A DNA stretch of 64,000 nucleotides from Procambarus clarkii (GCF_040958095.1 NC_091230.1:14374038-14438037), one strand, 5' to 3'; shown: positions 46,915 to 59,930, counted from the first letter of the stretch. Made by a program: numbers and translations. Notes: generated from the letters alone by a model not told the origin.

Positions 46915-47160
46915 AAAGAAGGCACCAAGCCGGGAAGGGTATGTAGCACCATCAAATGTGCAGGATAATCATAGGATGTTAAATGTCACTAAGGATGCTA
47001 ATACTAAAACAGAAACGCATAAGGTGAAGGACATTAAATTATCTGATTCACCAAGAATTCTATCAAGAAACAAGTGACCGAGGAACAGTCTGCCAGAGTG
47101 GGTGCTGATCACAACTCTTGGCCCACATGCCTGGGCCAATTTTGCATAGGGAGGATGAAT
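46915..47160 (-). mobile_element. LINE 3'-end fragment (minus) nested in LINE
   Basis: Reverse complement of the 45,800-46,000 tail (shared 'gtagcaccatcaaatg', 'gattcaccaa.aattctatc', 'acataaggcg'-like words). Nested within the larger LINE. Confidence 0.75.
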
Positions 47161-47212
47161 GAGAACAGGCAACGTCTGTTAGAACTCTGATGCCTTCGTG
47201 GTCTCTGTTTTC

Positions 47213-47465
47213 TCGAGATGATTTTGGGGCTTAGCGTCCCCGCGGCCCGGTCCTTGACCAGGCCTCTTTTTTGTTTCACATCCCCCAAGAAACAGCCTGT
47301 ACCAGCTGTCTAACTCCCAGGTACCTATTTACTGCTAGGTAACAGGGGCATCAGGGTGAAATATATTTTTTACCCATTTGTCTCCGCCATCACCGTGGAT
47401 CAAACCTGGAACCTCAGGACTACGAATCTGAAGCACTGTCCACTCAGCTGTCTGCGTCACCAACA
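47213..47465 (-). mobile_element. tRNA-derived SINE (minus) nested in LINE
   Basis: Its complement follows the 63658-63913 SINE: decayed tRNA head with B-box-like ggtttgatcc, then tttcaccctgatgcccctgt, tacctagcagtaaataggta, cctgggagttagacagctg, and the tail ggcctggtcaaggaccgggc. Confidence 0.85.
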
Positions 47466-47799
47466 CGTTCTTCGGCACAAAGCCTCAACACCGAGCCTCT
47501 TGGAGACGCCTCCAGATTCAAGCACTGGCACCAGCTTGATCCGAATCTTACCAGGCGTACAAGTCTACCCAGCATCAAGATTACGCATAGCTATCAGATT
47601 GCTGTCTGTGATACTGACCACTCGTTGGTATGTAGCAAGGTCAAGATGCAAACAAAGAAGATCCACCAATAGATGGCGTTGTCCACGTAGCGTCCAATAT
47701 CACGGGAGGGGGGGGGGCTGGAGTGCAGACCCATAGATGGCGCTAGAATTGCCACTCTACACTCCAACGACGGTGGCGATACCGTAACAGACGGTATCA

Positions 47800-49653
47800 A
47801 GCAGGCTCTTGGCCCAATCCAGAAGGAGACCGCGCTCCCCCCCATGAAATCTGCCACAGGCGAGGTGATTCAGGACCAGACACTGATGCTGAAGTGCTGG
47901 GTCGAGCGCTTCTCTGAGCTATACGCCAGGGAAAATGTGGTCACCGAAGACGCCCCGAGTGCCATTGAGTGTCTGCCTGTGTTCATGGTGCTCGACAGCG
48001 AACCGACCCTCGAAGAACTCAGCCAGGCCCTAGATTCCCTTGCTTCTGGTAAAGCTCCTGGAAAAGTCGGCATTCCTGCTAAGGCTTGAAGTGCTGCAAA
48101 GGAATCCTACTCATGGAGCTGCATGTAATTCTCTGTCTCTGCTGGAGAGAAGGAGAGGTGCCACAGAACATGAGGGATGCCAACATTGTCCCATTGTACA
48201 AGAACAATGGTGACGGGCGACTGCAACAATTACCACGGCATCTCCCTCCTCGTCATTGTGGGAAAGCTGTTTGCTCGAGTTACATTGAAGAGGCTCCAAG
48301 TACTCGCGGAGAGAATCTATTCAGAATTACAGTGCGGATTCCAAGCTAACAGGTCCACTATCGACATGGTCCTTTTCCTCAGACAACTGCAGGAGGAATG
48401 CAGGGAACAGATGCAGTCACTCTTTGCAGCCTTCATAGATCTGACAAAGGCCTTCCCTCGTCAGCCATCTCTTCCCTGACGAAGGCCATCCCTCATCAGC
48501 AGGGATGGCCTGTTCAAGATCCTCCCCCAAAATCGGATGCACACCCAGGCTCCTCAGCATCACCAGATTCTTCCACGAGAAAATGAAGAGCACCGCGGTC
48601 TTTAACGGTTTAAAACATCGGATGCCTTCGACATCCAAAGCAGAGTAAAGCAGGGCTGCGTCCTAGCTTCAACCCTATTCGGAATTTTCTTCGCAGTTAT
48701 GCTGCAGCACGCCTTCGGATCTGCCACAGAAGGCATCTCCCTCCGGACCAGGTCGGACGGAAAGCTCTTCAACTCGCCAGGCTAAGAGGCGAGACAAAGA
48801 TTCAGCTGAGGTGTCTGCGCGACTTCCTTTTTGCTGACGATGCAGCAGTCACCGCCCACTCAGCTGAAGACCTCCAACAGCTAATGATCCGCTTCCGCGA
48901 GGTCTGTCAGGCTCTCGGCTTTCATCAGCCTGAAGAAAACACAGGTCATGGAATTACAAACTGGAAGTCGTTCACGACATGTACCTAGGCTCCACAATCT
49001 CTGATTCCCTCTCTCTCGACACAGAGCTAAACAAATGCATCGGTAAGGCGTCTACAACCATGTCCAGACTGACAAAGAGAGTGTGGGCCAACAATAAGAG
49101 CCCCTTATTGACTGAGTATACAAAGATCCAAGTTTACAGAGCCTGCGTCCAGAGCACTCTCCTATATGGCAGTGAGTCTTTGGCTCTCCGTGCCCGTCAG
49201 GAGAGAAAGCTGAATGCCAACCACGTGTGCTGCCTTCGACACATCTTGGAACTCACCTGGCAGGACAAGGTGACAAACAACAGCGTCCTGGGGAGAGCTA
49301 GAATCACCAGCATATACACAATGCTGAAGCAGAGACGAATGCGCTGGCTCGGGCAGGTGATGCGAATGGGCAGGATCCACAAGGATCTTCCCAAGTACGG
49401 AGAGCTGATGCAAGGAAAACGTCCAATAGGTATAAAGCTACGGTATAAAGACGAATGCAAGAGGGACCTGAAAGCCATGGACGTCGATCTTGCCACATGG
49501 GAAACACTGGCCGCAGACCGATCAGCCTGGAGGCAGTATGTTCAGAAAGGTCTCTTCGAGTTCGAGGAGTCACTTGCCAAGCAATCGGAGGCAATGAGAC
49601 AGAGAAGGAAAGCCAATAGCCAGGAAGACATACCAGAATCAGACTTCGTTTAA
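47800..49653 (+). pseudogene. LINE reverse transcriptase remnant
   Basis: RT order: LASGKAPGKVGIPAKA (~48035), NNYHGISLLVIVGKLFARV, LQCGFQANRSTIDMVLFLRQ and FAAFIDLTKAF (palm Asp, ~48435). A ~50 bp duplicated patch follows (tttccctcgtcagccatctc / catccctcatcagc). Then VKQGCVLASTLFGIFF, FLFADDAAVTAH (catalytic DD, ~48830), YLGSTIS, and a final intact frame of 224 codons (48979-49653) with LTKRVWANNKSPLLTEYTKI and RRMRWLGQVMRM. Several frame breaks upstream. Confidence 0.85.
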
Positions 49654-49699
49654 TAATTTATTATTAATTATTATGTACTATTATTATTATTAGATATTA

Positions 49700-50537
49700 T
49701 GTACCACGCCCTGCCCTGGTGACTCTCTATTACTCCCTTATCTATCCATATCTCAACTATGGTATTTGTGCTTGGGGCTCTACTACCCAAAATCATTTAC
49801 GTCCTCTAATTACTCAACACAAAGCTGCTATTAGGACAATATCCAATTCTGGCCCCAGACATCACTCGGTACCCCTATTCAAATCCCTGAATATGTTAGA
49901 CATTAAGTCACTGCACATTCTCTCATGTGTACTATACATATACAAAACGCTAAATTGTAATGCCAATCCTGATCTCAAAAGCTTCATAGAAGGTTGTAAC
50001 AGAACCCATGAGCACCACACCAGAAATAAATACAGTTTTGATATTCCTAGAGTACGACTTAATCAAACCAGAAATGCTCTACAAATCAAGGGGCCCAGAA
50101 TGTGGAATGACCTTCCCAACCATGTTAAAGACAGTACCTCTCTCAACCAGTTTAAGATAAAAACTAAACACTACCTAATAAATTCCCTGTAACCTACCTC
50201 ACTCCTCTATTGTCAACCCATGTCCGTTATTTTCTTTTTTTTTAATCAACACTGTTTGTCAACCTATTGTATTTGTGCTGCTTTTTCAGTCATGTTCCCC
50301 CTTTTTTTTTTTTTTTATCTTTATTTGTATTTGTTCTCAACACTTTTTATTCTTTATGCTCAATTAGTATTAAGTTCTAGATATTAATGTTTTTCTTGCC
50401 CGAAACGCATTGCGTAATAGTGGCTTTAGGCATTGTATGTACTAGCTCTATCTATATATCAATCCATTAATGTAACATCACTTGTATGTATATACCTTAC
50501 CTGAATAAACATCTGAATCTGAATCTGAATCTGAATT
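49700..50537 (+). mobile_element. LINE 3' end with (CTGAAT)n tail
   Basis: A distinct LINE starts abruptly in the RT thumb region (5'-truncated, as usual for LINEs). Its coding frame 49719-50192 is followed by a T-rich 3' UTR, the signature 'ttgcccgaaacgcattgcg...tagtggcttta', and four CTGAAT repeats. Confidence 0.85.
49719..50192 (+). CDS. LINE ORF2 C-terminal fragment (157 codons, 5'-truncated)
   Basis: Reads LYYSLIYPYLNYGICAWGST, HKAAIRTISNS, FKSLNMLDIKSLHILS, TRNKYSFDIPRVRLNQTRNA, GPRMWNDLPNHVKDSTSLNQ, ending TAA. This is the post-palm C-terminal segment of CR1/L2/Jockey-like RT proteins. The frame is uninterrupted, so the insertion is relatively young, but it lacks the catalytic domains. 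Confidence 0.85.
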   Translation: MTLYYSLIYPYLNYGICAWGSTTQNHLRPLITQHKAAIRTISNSGPRHHSVPLFKSLNMLDIKSLHILSCVLYIYKTLNCNANPDLKSFIEGCNRTHEHHTRNKYSFDIPRVRLNQTRNALQIKGPRMWNDLPNHVKDSTSLNQFKIKTKHYLINSL

Positions 50538-50586
50538 ACAATTATTACTTAACCTATACCGTTGATAGGTTAAGTAATAATTGTAA
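50536..50586. repeat. Perfect hairpin, 22-bp arms
   Basis: ttacaattattacttaacct(at) and its exact complement flank a 7-bp loop (accgttg). Starts right at the LINE's CTGAAT tail and begins the dispersed repeat that follows. Confidence 0.93.
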
Positions 50587-50765
50587 ATAAGAAGCAATAA
50601 GATGCTTATTTTAACATACTAAGAAGGTTAGGTGAGGTCGGTGTTTTCTATGGAGCTTTTCAAGGTAAACTAAAATAATCACAATCAATTAGTATGTCAC
50701 ATATGTACTTATTAAATATACCAATATTGACCATAAGCAAGTGCGAGAACGGGTTGCACAACGTA
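50565..50765. repeat. Dispersed repeat, shared with 60280-60455
   Basis: Shares gaagcaataagatgcttat, aaggttaggtgaggtcggtg ttttctatg, and 'gcgagaacgggttg' with 60280-60455 in the same orientation. No coding. MITE-like. Confidence 0.75.
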
Positions 50766-51618
50766 CAGTCAGAGGCTCTGTACCACAACATACGGTCCTT
50801 CAGTATAGGGAAGGTGGGGAGGACAGTATAGGGAAGGTGCAGAGGACAGTATAGGGAAGCTGGGGAGGACAGTTATGTATAAAGATACGGGGGAGATGAC
50901 ATTAAGGGATGTGATAAAGGACATCAGCTGTGGAATGATGTACAGGATGTTAGAGCGGCGGAAAGGACACACATTTGTAGGATGGGGAGGGAGGACACAT
51001 TTTTGGGGTGGGGAGGGAGGGAGGGCAAGCAGAGAGTGTGGAGGGAAGATTAAGTGGGGGAAAACGACAGTATGATTGGTACGTGCTGATAGGGGTAGCA
51101 GGGAGGATAGAATGACAACAACAGTGGGAGTGAGGAAAGACTGCTGGGCTGGTATGGGGATTGGATCGGTGGGAAGGGTTGTTGAATTAGCAGAGGGGCT
51201 GGGTAATTTGGCGGGGTAATGGTGGGGAGGCTGGCGATTCGGGGAGGGTGTTCAGAAGTCGTCATCACAAAAACTTGGAATTCGCCTTAAACTAAACAGG
51301 TTCTTCGATGGGCTGGGCTCCTACATGACTAGCAATGGCGTCTGGCATGTAGCCTGCCAGGCTACGTACCCCGCCAGACCCGGCAATACTCATCACATGT
51401 TTATATCACCCTTTACTACCTAAAGTTTAAACAATCTCATAAAAAACGAAAATACAATAAAAAAATTGCATTACTGAAGAAGTTCGATCTCTAATTATTT
51501 GATTGAATACGAAATTCACTGGGTTCGTATCCTGGTCAGGGAGGATTGTCTGGACGACAATCCTTAACTGTTGGATGTTAAATGATTTGGTGGGTCGTAT
51601 TCCGGGGAAAAATTATGA
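50766..51618. other. Unassigned interval with G-rich direct repeats
   Basis: Three copies of 'gaggacagtatagggaaggt' near 50815-50870, then G-rich simple sequence to 51270. No gene recognised. Confidence 0.5.
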
Positions 51619-52740
<1,122 letters not shown>

Positions 52741-52910
52741 TAGCTAGTTAACGCTCAACTAGGCTATCTGGAAGCCATCAACGGGTAATCCAAAATGGGA
52801 CCGCAACAGATTGCCCGAGTGTAACAAATATAGCGTGCTACGGGGTCAATCCTGGGACCGGTTCTGTTCCTGATTTGCATAATTTACATCAATAATGGGT
52901 CATGCTGCAC
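52741..52910 (+). pseudogene. LINE RT remnant (palm segment)
   Basis: cggggtcaatcctgggaccg onward reads GSILGPVLFLICIIYINN, the RT 'GSxLGPxLFLIYIND' motif. Surrounding codons are broken. Confidence 0.7.
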
Positions 52911-53049
52911 AGTATAAAAATTTGGACGATAAGTAATGGGCAACATGCCAACACTACTCACTCGAGCACCGAGGACTGCACGCAGACGCGGGTGTTGTAC
53001 ACTGGCGTCGCCCTGATTCCAAACAACACATATAGGAAATGACAATTAA

Positions 53050-53180
53050 AAGGTAATGCATAAATAAATCACACTAACGTGATGCATCAATGAGAAAATC
53101 ATGATAAGGATTCGAACCTGCTTGGGTTCGAATGTGTGCAGCTTCGAATCCTCATCATGGCATCTACTGATTTTCCACAA
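53050..53180. repeat. tRNA-like SINE fragment with internal inverted repeat
   Basis: Contains ggattcgaacctg and its complement-like gggttcgaatg / cttcgaatcctcatcatgg around 53105-53160, flanked by 'gagaaaatcatgataag'. Related to the 44330-44700 SINEs. Confidence 0.55.
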
Positions 53181-54740
53181 ATAAAAAGCAGTATGAGAAG
53201 AGAGCCAAAGAGTCCGACTATACAGCACTTTGGAGGGTATATGAGGATAAGGAGTTAGGATAGTTAGACAACCCCTGAGTTGCCCATGTGTTTGTGGCTC
53301 CTTTTGGTGGGTGGAGGTGCAGGGCTGCGAAGTCCAGTTCCACTTTTTTCAAGTCTTCTACTTCTGAACGCAGCTCTCCTCCTCAGACTCCTGGGGTGAG
53401 TGACTAAGTCCCTGAGTCGGACTGTGATGGAAGATCGGGCTCTATAGCTCCGACTATGGTGGGTCCTGACCAGGCTTCAACTTTGGCTACCCCTTTCGAT
53501 TCTCTCTCTTGGCTGAGTGGAACTTGTGGTGACTACTGTGTCACCTGTGGAGCTCAGTTTTTATGGTTACAACACTACGTTTTGTCCCCCTCCTTTCGGA
53601 AGGTCCAAGGCGACGTCCTGACAATCGTCGAGTGCACACATTTCCCACAATTGTTGCTGTCTACCATGATCTTTTTGGCCCCCACCACGTAGCCTAAATA
53701 TTTTGAGTCTGCCATGATGACCATATACCCGCCTTGATGATTTGAACATACAGAGACACGTTGTAGAGACTGTTGATGTTCGCATTAAGTTTAGTCTAAC
53801 CCGGACTGGCACCCGCGTCGTCGAGGCCTCTTTTTAAGGAGGCAGCCACTCACCTAGTTGCCCTATCTCACATTGGCGAGGCCCCTAGTTCGGGGTCTCC
53901 AAGAATGTCATTAAATGCCAGCATTAGCACAGTCCTCTCTCCTCATTCTGAGACTGGGGAAGAAGGAACTTACTGATTGCCATGAGGATGTGCAATATAT
54001 ATACTCGAGGCCCAGAGTTATCCTGTCCTCCAGGGTGACACGTTCACTAGGCACCCTCACAGTCATCATCTTCCCCTTTAGGTGATTTTGAAAATTTTGT
54101 ATAGTGTCACTTTGTGACACTATACACTCATCTTTGATAAATCTTGTTGATGCCAGTTGCTCCATATAGGAACACGTCCCCTCTCCACGCTTCTGCAACA
54201 GGTGCTGGAAATTCGGGCATGGAGTCTCAAACTGTAGTAGAAGTGTGTCTTTTTGTCTCTTGTGTAACGAACGCCTCAGACCATTTTCAGTCAGGTATTT
54301 TCTGCTGCCTGTGCTCACTGTATTAACTGCGGTGATGCTCACCATGTTTTTTAACAAGAGGCAGACAGAGCAACTCAAAGAGACACAGACCCGGGCACTG
54401 CCGGATACTCCATCTAGCGGTGAAGGTAATGCAATTCATGTTACTATGTATCCGCTTTCTCTCTGCCTCTGTAGATATTGGAGAGCTTTCTAACCAAACT
54501 CGTCCTTCAGCGCCACGCGTCGGGGCATATAGAATTGTAAAATGTACTTTGGGGCGAGTTAAATTTTCAACTTCCCTCACAAGTGAAAAAAAAAACGATA
54601 AAAGGATGTTTGTATATACGGTGTTGGAGAAGCTTCAGGGTGAAACATTCTCCAAATAAAACCTTCGACCATAGCTGCTGTTATGAACAAACATAAATAA
54701 TCATAGCTGAAGACAAGACCTGAAATTCCACATTGCTGCA
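53181..54740. other. Unassigned interval; possible unknown ORF
   Basis: A 155-codon minus frame (53911-54378) and a 78-codon + frame (53456-53692) match nothing I know. A perfect 12-bp-arm hairpin (gtatagtgtcac ttt gtgacactatac, 54097-54123) lies inside the minus frame, arguing for non-coding sequence. Confidence 0.35.
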
Positions 54741-54967
54741 TATTAGGTTATGCCTTCCTTCCTGGGGTCAAATATTAGGTTATGCCTTCCTTCCTGGGGT
54801 CAAATATTAGGTTATGTCTTCCTTCCTGGGGTCAAATATTAGGTTATGCCTTCCTTCTTGGGGGTCAAATATCAGGTTATGCCTTCCTTCTTGGGGGTCA
54901 AATATCAGGTTATGCCTTCCTTCTTGGGGTCAAACATTAGGTTATGCCTTCCTTCCTGCGGTCAAAT
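54741..54967. repeat. 32-bp minisatellite, 7 copies
   Basis: Unit ggttatgccttccttcctgg plus ggtcaaatatta, with one-base insertions (tgggggtc) in two copies. Confidence 0.95.
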
Positions 54968-55580
54968 GGGGGAAGCCATGCCAAGTTGGACTGAATTCCG
55001 TTCATTGGTGTCCGAGTGCATAGCGGATAGACACAGACTTAAGCATTTATTAACACCAATATCAATACGGTATACATGCACGCATACAAACATTCATAGG
55101 TATGCATACAGTCATACACTGGAGAGTAAAGGAACGGTCACATTCCTGGGGTCTGGGGAGAGCTGAGCCTCCCAGCCACCACCACACCGACGGTCCAGTT
55201 TACTGCCATTCATCGATAGACAGTTTCCAGTGGTGGCGTCCACGGCAGAATTTAGGCATATGCTACAAGGAACATTATATAACCTCACGGTATAAAAGAG
55301 CCTCTCGATATCTCAGATTTGTTAGTCTTATTTTCTATCAAATACGATTACATTTTCTGCCAATTCTGAGAACGAATTTCCAGTTTTGTTTTCCAATTAA
55401 TGTCTTGAAACTGAATAATTAAGAGCATGTTTTGAAAGTTCCAAACATGCCGCCTCATTCCTCGGCGTTGTCATGCTTCAAGGGGCATTCTTCTCTTGTG
55501 CTTGTGTTACACAGACTTATTCTCTGTTAACAGTTGCCAAATGTGGCCTCCACAGCTCCCCGTGACACGGACCTTACCAT
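54968..55580. other. Unassigned interval
   Basis: No gene or known element recognised. Confidence 0.4.
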
Positions 55581-55771
55581 GTCTGAGTCCAGGGGTGGCA
55601 GGGGAGTCCAGGGGTGCTGGCGGGGGAGTTCAGGGGTGGTGGGAGAGTCCAGGGGTGGTGGGAGAGTCCAGGGATGGCGGGGAGAGTCCAGGGATGGCGG
55701 GGAGAGTTCAGGGATGGCGGGGGGAGTCCGCGGATGGCGGGGAGAGTCCAGGGATGGCGGGGAGAGTCCAG
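55581..55771. repeat. 20-bp G-rich minisatellite
   Basis: About nine copies of gagagtccagggatggcggg with variants. Open frames in all three + phases are artefacts (20 is not a multiple of 3). Confidence 0.93.
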
Positions 55772-57294
55772 ATGCCTACTGCGTCATAGAGAAAGAATTC
55801 CACGAGATGTCTGAACATGTAAATATTTAATATCTTTATCAATATCAAAACTGTCAGTACCTTAATAAACATTAGGTATAGAACAGACAACGAACAACAG
55901 AGTTGTTCGTGAATTCAGAAAAAACACGGAAGCGGAAAGAAAACAATTACAATAAAAAGGAAGAAATAAGAATTATAAGACTAAAAATGTGGAGCAGAAA
56001 AATTCGACACTTGTCGATCGTCAAACTGGGCGCCAATTTCTGGCGGGCTCGGTCGTTGACCCGCGGGAGCGCGGGAGGTGCGCGCGCACGCCCGCCTCCC
56101 AGTCTTCCGTGCCGTCACAACCCGCCCTTTATTGAATTTGTTTGATTATATGTTTGTGGTGGGAAAGGAAATATTGGTGGGTGTCGTCTTCGTCCCTTTA
56201 CGCAGTACATTAATTGGTCCCTTTGCGGTACATTGGTCCCTCCGCGCGGTACATTGATCGCTCCTCTGCGCGGTACATAGATCTCTCAACGACACCTCTC
56301 GTCCTCCAGTTTCTGCAGCGCTTCTGTTAGTTTTTGTTTGTTTACCTGCTGCTGACTCTTGCCTGCTGCTGATGCTGGACACTGACTGTGGCGGTGCACA
56401 GGCGGGGAACGTCATTGACCGGTGGTGTTGGTGCCAGTGGTGGCGGTGGTGGTGCCAGTAGTGGTGCCAGTGGTAGTGGCCTGGTGGTGGAAATGAGGGC
56501 GGTAGTTGTGATAGTTTGGTGGGGTCAGTGGTGGTGGTTGTGGATATGGTGATGGCAATGATGGTGGCAATATGATGGCAGTAGGGATGTACTAGGGGAA
56601 TGGTACTGGGGGATGATACTGGGGATGGTACTGGGTGGGGGGATTGCACTATGGTATGGTATTATGACTGGGAAATAGAGAAAGTCAAATAGAAAGCAGA
56701 ATGATAGCGATCAACAGGGAGTTGGAGAAAGAAAGGAGGATTAAACAGGAAGAGGAAGAGGACTAAATAATATACAAGTACTCTACCTACTGAGTGACAT
56801 CTATAACATGATAATTTATATAGGTTATAAATATATTAGCATTATCATTATTATTATTAATATGAGCCAAAATAATTACACGAACGTGAAAATCAATTGA
56901 AGCACCGAGAGCGCCTCGACCCTGAGTCACCTTTCTGCTCCAATTGATTTTCTCATCGATGTGAATCGCGTTAGTGTGATTTCTTTGTGTATCTGATGCC
57001 ACTGAATCCATACTGATACAACCTGTGCATTCAGTGGAATCCCAGCTTGTATAACTTATACCATATGGTACATGGGGTACCAAGTGGTACAGGGGTACAA
57101 TGTGGTACAGGGGTACAATGTGGTACAGGGGTATCCCCTGAGTTACGAGGGATAACATCCAGATGAAAACCTCCATTAATAACAACTCCAGTTATCATAA
57201 TCATAAAAACTATAATTTTTATTCACAAGAATGTGTGTACAAAAAACATGAAAGTAATACACAATTGTAGGGACAAAAGTTACACATACTGACG
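55772..57294. other. Unassigned interval with TGG-rich patch
   Basis: 56420-56590 is a degenerate GGTGGT/GTGGTG region. 56880-57000 contains an inverted SINE-like pair (gaaaatcaattgaagc / ctccaattgattttctc). No gene recognised. Confidence 0.45.
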
Positions 57295-57409
57295 AATGTG
57301 TAACTGCGTAATATATAGTGTAGTGTAGTGTAGTGTAGTGTAGTGTAGTGTAGTGTAGTGTAGTGTAGTGTAGTGTAGTGTAGTGTAGTGTAGTGTAGTG
57401 TAGTGAAGT
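57295..57409. repeat. (TGTAG)n pentanucleotide microsatellite
   Basis: About 20 copies of TGTAG at 57315-57405, on the 3' side of a minus-strand LINE tail. Confidence 0.95.
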
Positions 57410-57450
57410 GTGTAATGACATGTCACGCAAAGCGTTTCGGGCAAAAGTTC
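57410..57450 (-). mobile_element. LINE 3'-tail copy (minus)
   Basis: Complement reads cttttgcccgaaacgctttg cgtgac, the shared LINE 3' signature. The microsatellite lies on its 3' side, as in the other copies. Confidence 0.75.
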
Positions 57451-57526
57451 TCAGAATATGAGGATGACAGAGAGGACACCTGACCATAATTCCATACACG
57501 ACATCCCCGCCGCGGGTACATCCCCA

Positions 57527-57634
57527 GCGGCACAGTTACAGCTCCGCTCCTGTGCCAGGTAAGTCCACAACGGGCTCACCATAGCCCGTGCTACTTGGAA
57601 CTTATTGTTCCAAGTAGCGAATCTTAAACAACAA
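57527..57634 (+). repeat. Dispersed repeat, shared with 1925-2030
   Basis: cagctccgctcctgtgccag gtaagtccac, gggctcaccatagcccgtgc, tacttggaactt. Inverted relative to the copy near position 1925. Confidence 0.75.
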
Positions 57635-58099
57635 CAAGATACATCGCCAGGCGGGAATATTGGTGACCAGGTCAAGAAGGATAAGGGAAGTTGGATCCTG
57701 CGAGGTCTACAAATACTAACATAGATTTCACAAATACATCATTGTGGGTTTTATCCTATGTTATTATGTTTGTGAGAAGACATTAACGTTACTTATTAAT
57801 ATTAGGACATTATTATTAATATTATAAATGGTATTATTACGGTATACTGGATGTGAGAAGTGAGGCGAGGCGAGAGCGCTTGAGAGAGCAGGCGGATGTT
57901 GGCGACACCATTCTAGGGAGATGGGAGTAGGTCACTGTACGCCTTCCCCCCCCCCCCCCTCCCGTGCTGCCATCCCCCACCCCCCAACTATGCACGCCTC
58001 TTTTCCCCCCTCTCTCTCTGCCATTCCCCCACTATGCACTATGTAAAACAAAGTGCTTTGTTTTACCCAGTTTGCTGTTTCAAACTCCTTCCATATCAT
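57635..58099. other. Unassigned interval
   Basis: AT-rich with a C run at 57947-57960. No gene recognised. Confidence 0.4.
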
Positions 58100-58285
58100 T
58101 AACACCACACATGGATACATCAACACCACATATGGGTACATCAACGCCACACATGAATATATCAACACCATTCATGCATACATCAACACCACGCATAAAT
58201 ACATTAATACCACACAGGGATACCTTTAACACCACATATGGATACATCACCACTCATGAATACATCAAAACCACAAATGGATAAT
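58100..58285. repeat. ~21-bp minisatellite at LINE tail (left copy)
   Basis: Degenerate units of acaccacacatggatacatc. Abuts the 3' end of the minus-strand LINE at 58,290. Same motif as 61011-61380. Confidence 0.9.
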
Positions 58286-58289
58286 TTTT

Positions 58290-59770
58290 TGCAGATATAT
58301 TCCTGTTCGGGCCCAAAGCCTCTGGCTGGCCCCACTAAGAGTTACTCATTTCTGTCTTACTTAGACGGTGGATAAGTATTTATGGCTATATTGGCTTGAG
58401 TAAGGTTAACTCCAGTGTGTTTAACAACGTCTTGTGCGCTGTTGAATCTCAGTGGAAATCTTATTTGGTCTGTAAGTCTGCAATGTGTTAGATAATGTTC
58501 CAGTGATCTGTTGAGCATTTCTCCACAATGCTCACATTTCCTCTCTTCTTCCAGTATCTGTAAACCTATTTCCCATGCACAGTGGAATCCAACCCTGATG
58601 AAGTGTAATTGAACTTTTCTTCTTCTATTGTACCCATTCATTTATGACTAGTTCATAGTGAGTTGAATTATTGTACCAACCTGAAGGTCCTGATGTTGTA
58701 GCTGCTGCATCATGGTCTCTGAACATATTCTGCGTTGCTCTAAGATAGAGACTCTACGATTGCTTCTATATTCATGAGTGCAATAATGTGTAGTAGAAGA
58801 GGTCTGATTAATCAGATGGTGTAATTTGATTAATTTGTCCTTATAGAGCGCCGTAATCATAAGTCTGCTGGCAACAATTCCAAAGTGGTTTGCAAAACGA
58901 AATCTCCTTTTATTTCGTAGACACCTTTCTCAGTTATTGTATTTGTGATTTGGAATGTATTGATGGTGTGTATTGGTCCACCTGTTGTTATTGAAGGCTC
59001 TTCTCTCCCGAGTTAGTGTTTTTTTATTATATCTTTGAGGTAAGATAATTATATATTTAAGTGATTTTTTTGTTGGTCAGACAAAATATTGGCCGGCTGG
59101 CATGCACCAAGCCCCTTCATCCTTGTCTCAACTCACGTTAATTTGGTTTCCAGTTTTAAGCTTAGTATTTTAGTCCATCTGGGAGCCCCCGTTATGACTC
59201 GCACTGCATCGTTTTGAATAACCTCAACCTTTGCCCACTGGCCAGGAGAAAGAGTAAGGCAGGCGCTGCATAATCAACTAGGGAACGAACGGCGTGTATG
59301 TAAATCATTCTTAACACTTTGTGTCCCGCTCCTAGACGGGGCCTTGTGATTCCTTTCATTATATTCAGTCGTGATTTTGCTTTCTTCTTCAGATATTGAA
59401 TATGCGTGTTGAATGAAATGTTCGGCTTTATCTACACTCCAAGATATTAATATTGTGTAAGCCACTGAAGGTTAATGTCTTGAATGCGTAGGTGCCTGTC
59501 TGGAGTGTTGCCACCGTTTCTCATTGCCTTACATTTCTGTGTCGGTATTTTTAGCCCTTGGTTACTGCATCCAGATATAACTGTACCTAGTGCCCTCTGT
59601 GCTCTACTCAAAGCGAAGGACCTGCGAAGACTAATGCTAAATCATCAGTATAGGTTAGCAGTTGAACTCCTGGAAATGTTATGGTAACAAGATTTTCCAT
59701 GAGGATATTAAGATGACTACGGTTGATAACTCGCCCTTGTGGAGTACCATACTCTACTACCCCCACTCTG
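58290..59770 (-). pseudogene. LINE RT and C-terminal domain (minus)
   Basis: Read from 59770 downward: EYGTPQGRVINRSHLNILM and VQLLTYTDDLALVF (RT palm, catalytic DD at ~59630), QNDAVRVITGAPRWTKI (~59210), then SNRRVSILEQRRICSE. A final frame (58641-58357) follows with VQLHFIRVGFHCAWEIGLQI and CEHCGEMLNRSLEHYLTHCR, a C-x2-C...H...C knuckle. Several stops. A second copy of the last ~460 bp lies inverted at 60560-61005. Confidence 0.85.
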
Positions 59771-59779
59771 ACACTTGGC

Positions 59780-59930
59780 CTTGCTGGTTTACTGTGTTGA
59801 TGTATCCATGAGTGGCATTGGTGTAACCATGTGTGGTGTTGATGTTTCCATGTGTGGTGTGACGTATCTATACATGGTGATGCCAGTGCATCAATGTGTG
59901 GTATGTGTGATGCGTCAACACACTTCACAG
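59780..59930. repeat. Degenerate remnant of the ~21-bp minisatellite
   Basis: Irregular gttgatgtatccatgagtgg / catgtgtggtgttgatgtttcc units, the reverse-complement form of the acaccacacatggatacatc motif. Confidence 0.6.

Larger units (their letters stand above)
46100..49660 (+). mobile_element. LINE with endonuclease and reverse transcriptase, interrupted
   Basis: A decayed LINE read left to right. Its endonuclease starts near 46431 and its RT protein ends at 49653. It is split by a reversed LINE tail (46915-47160) and a reversed SINE (47213-47465), so those two insertions are younger. The clade is not assigned. The endonuclease style recalls proteins annotated as 'craniofacial development protein 2-like' in invertebrates. 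Confidence 0.82.
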
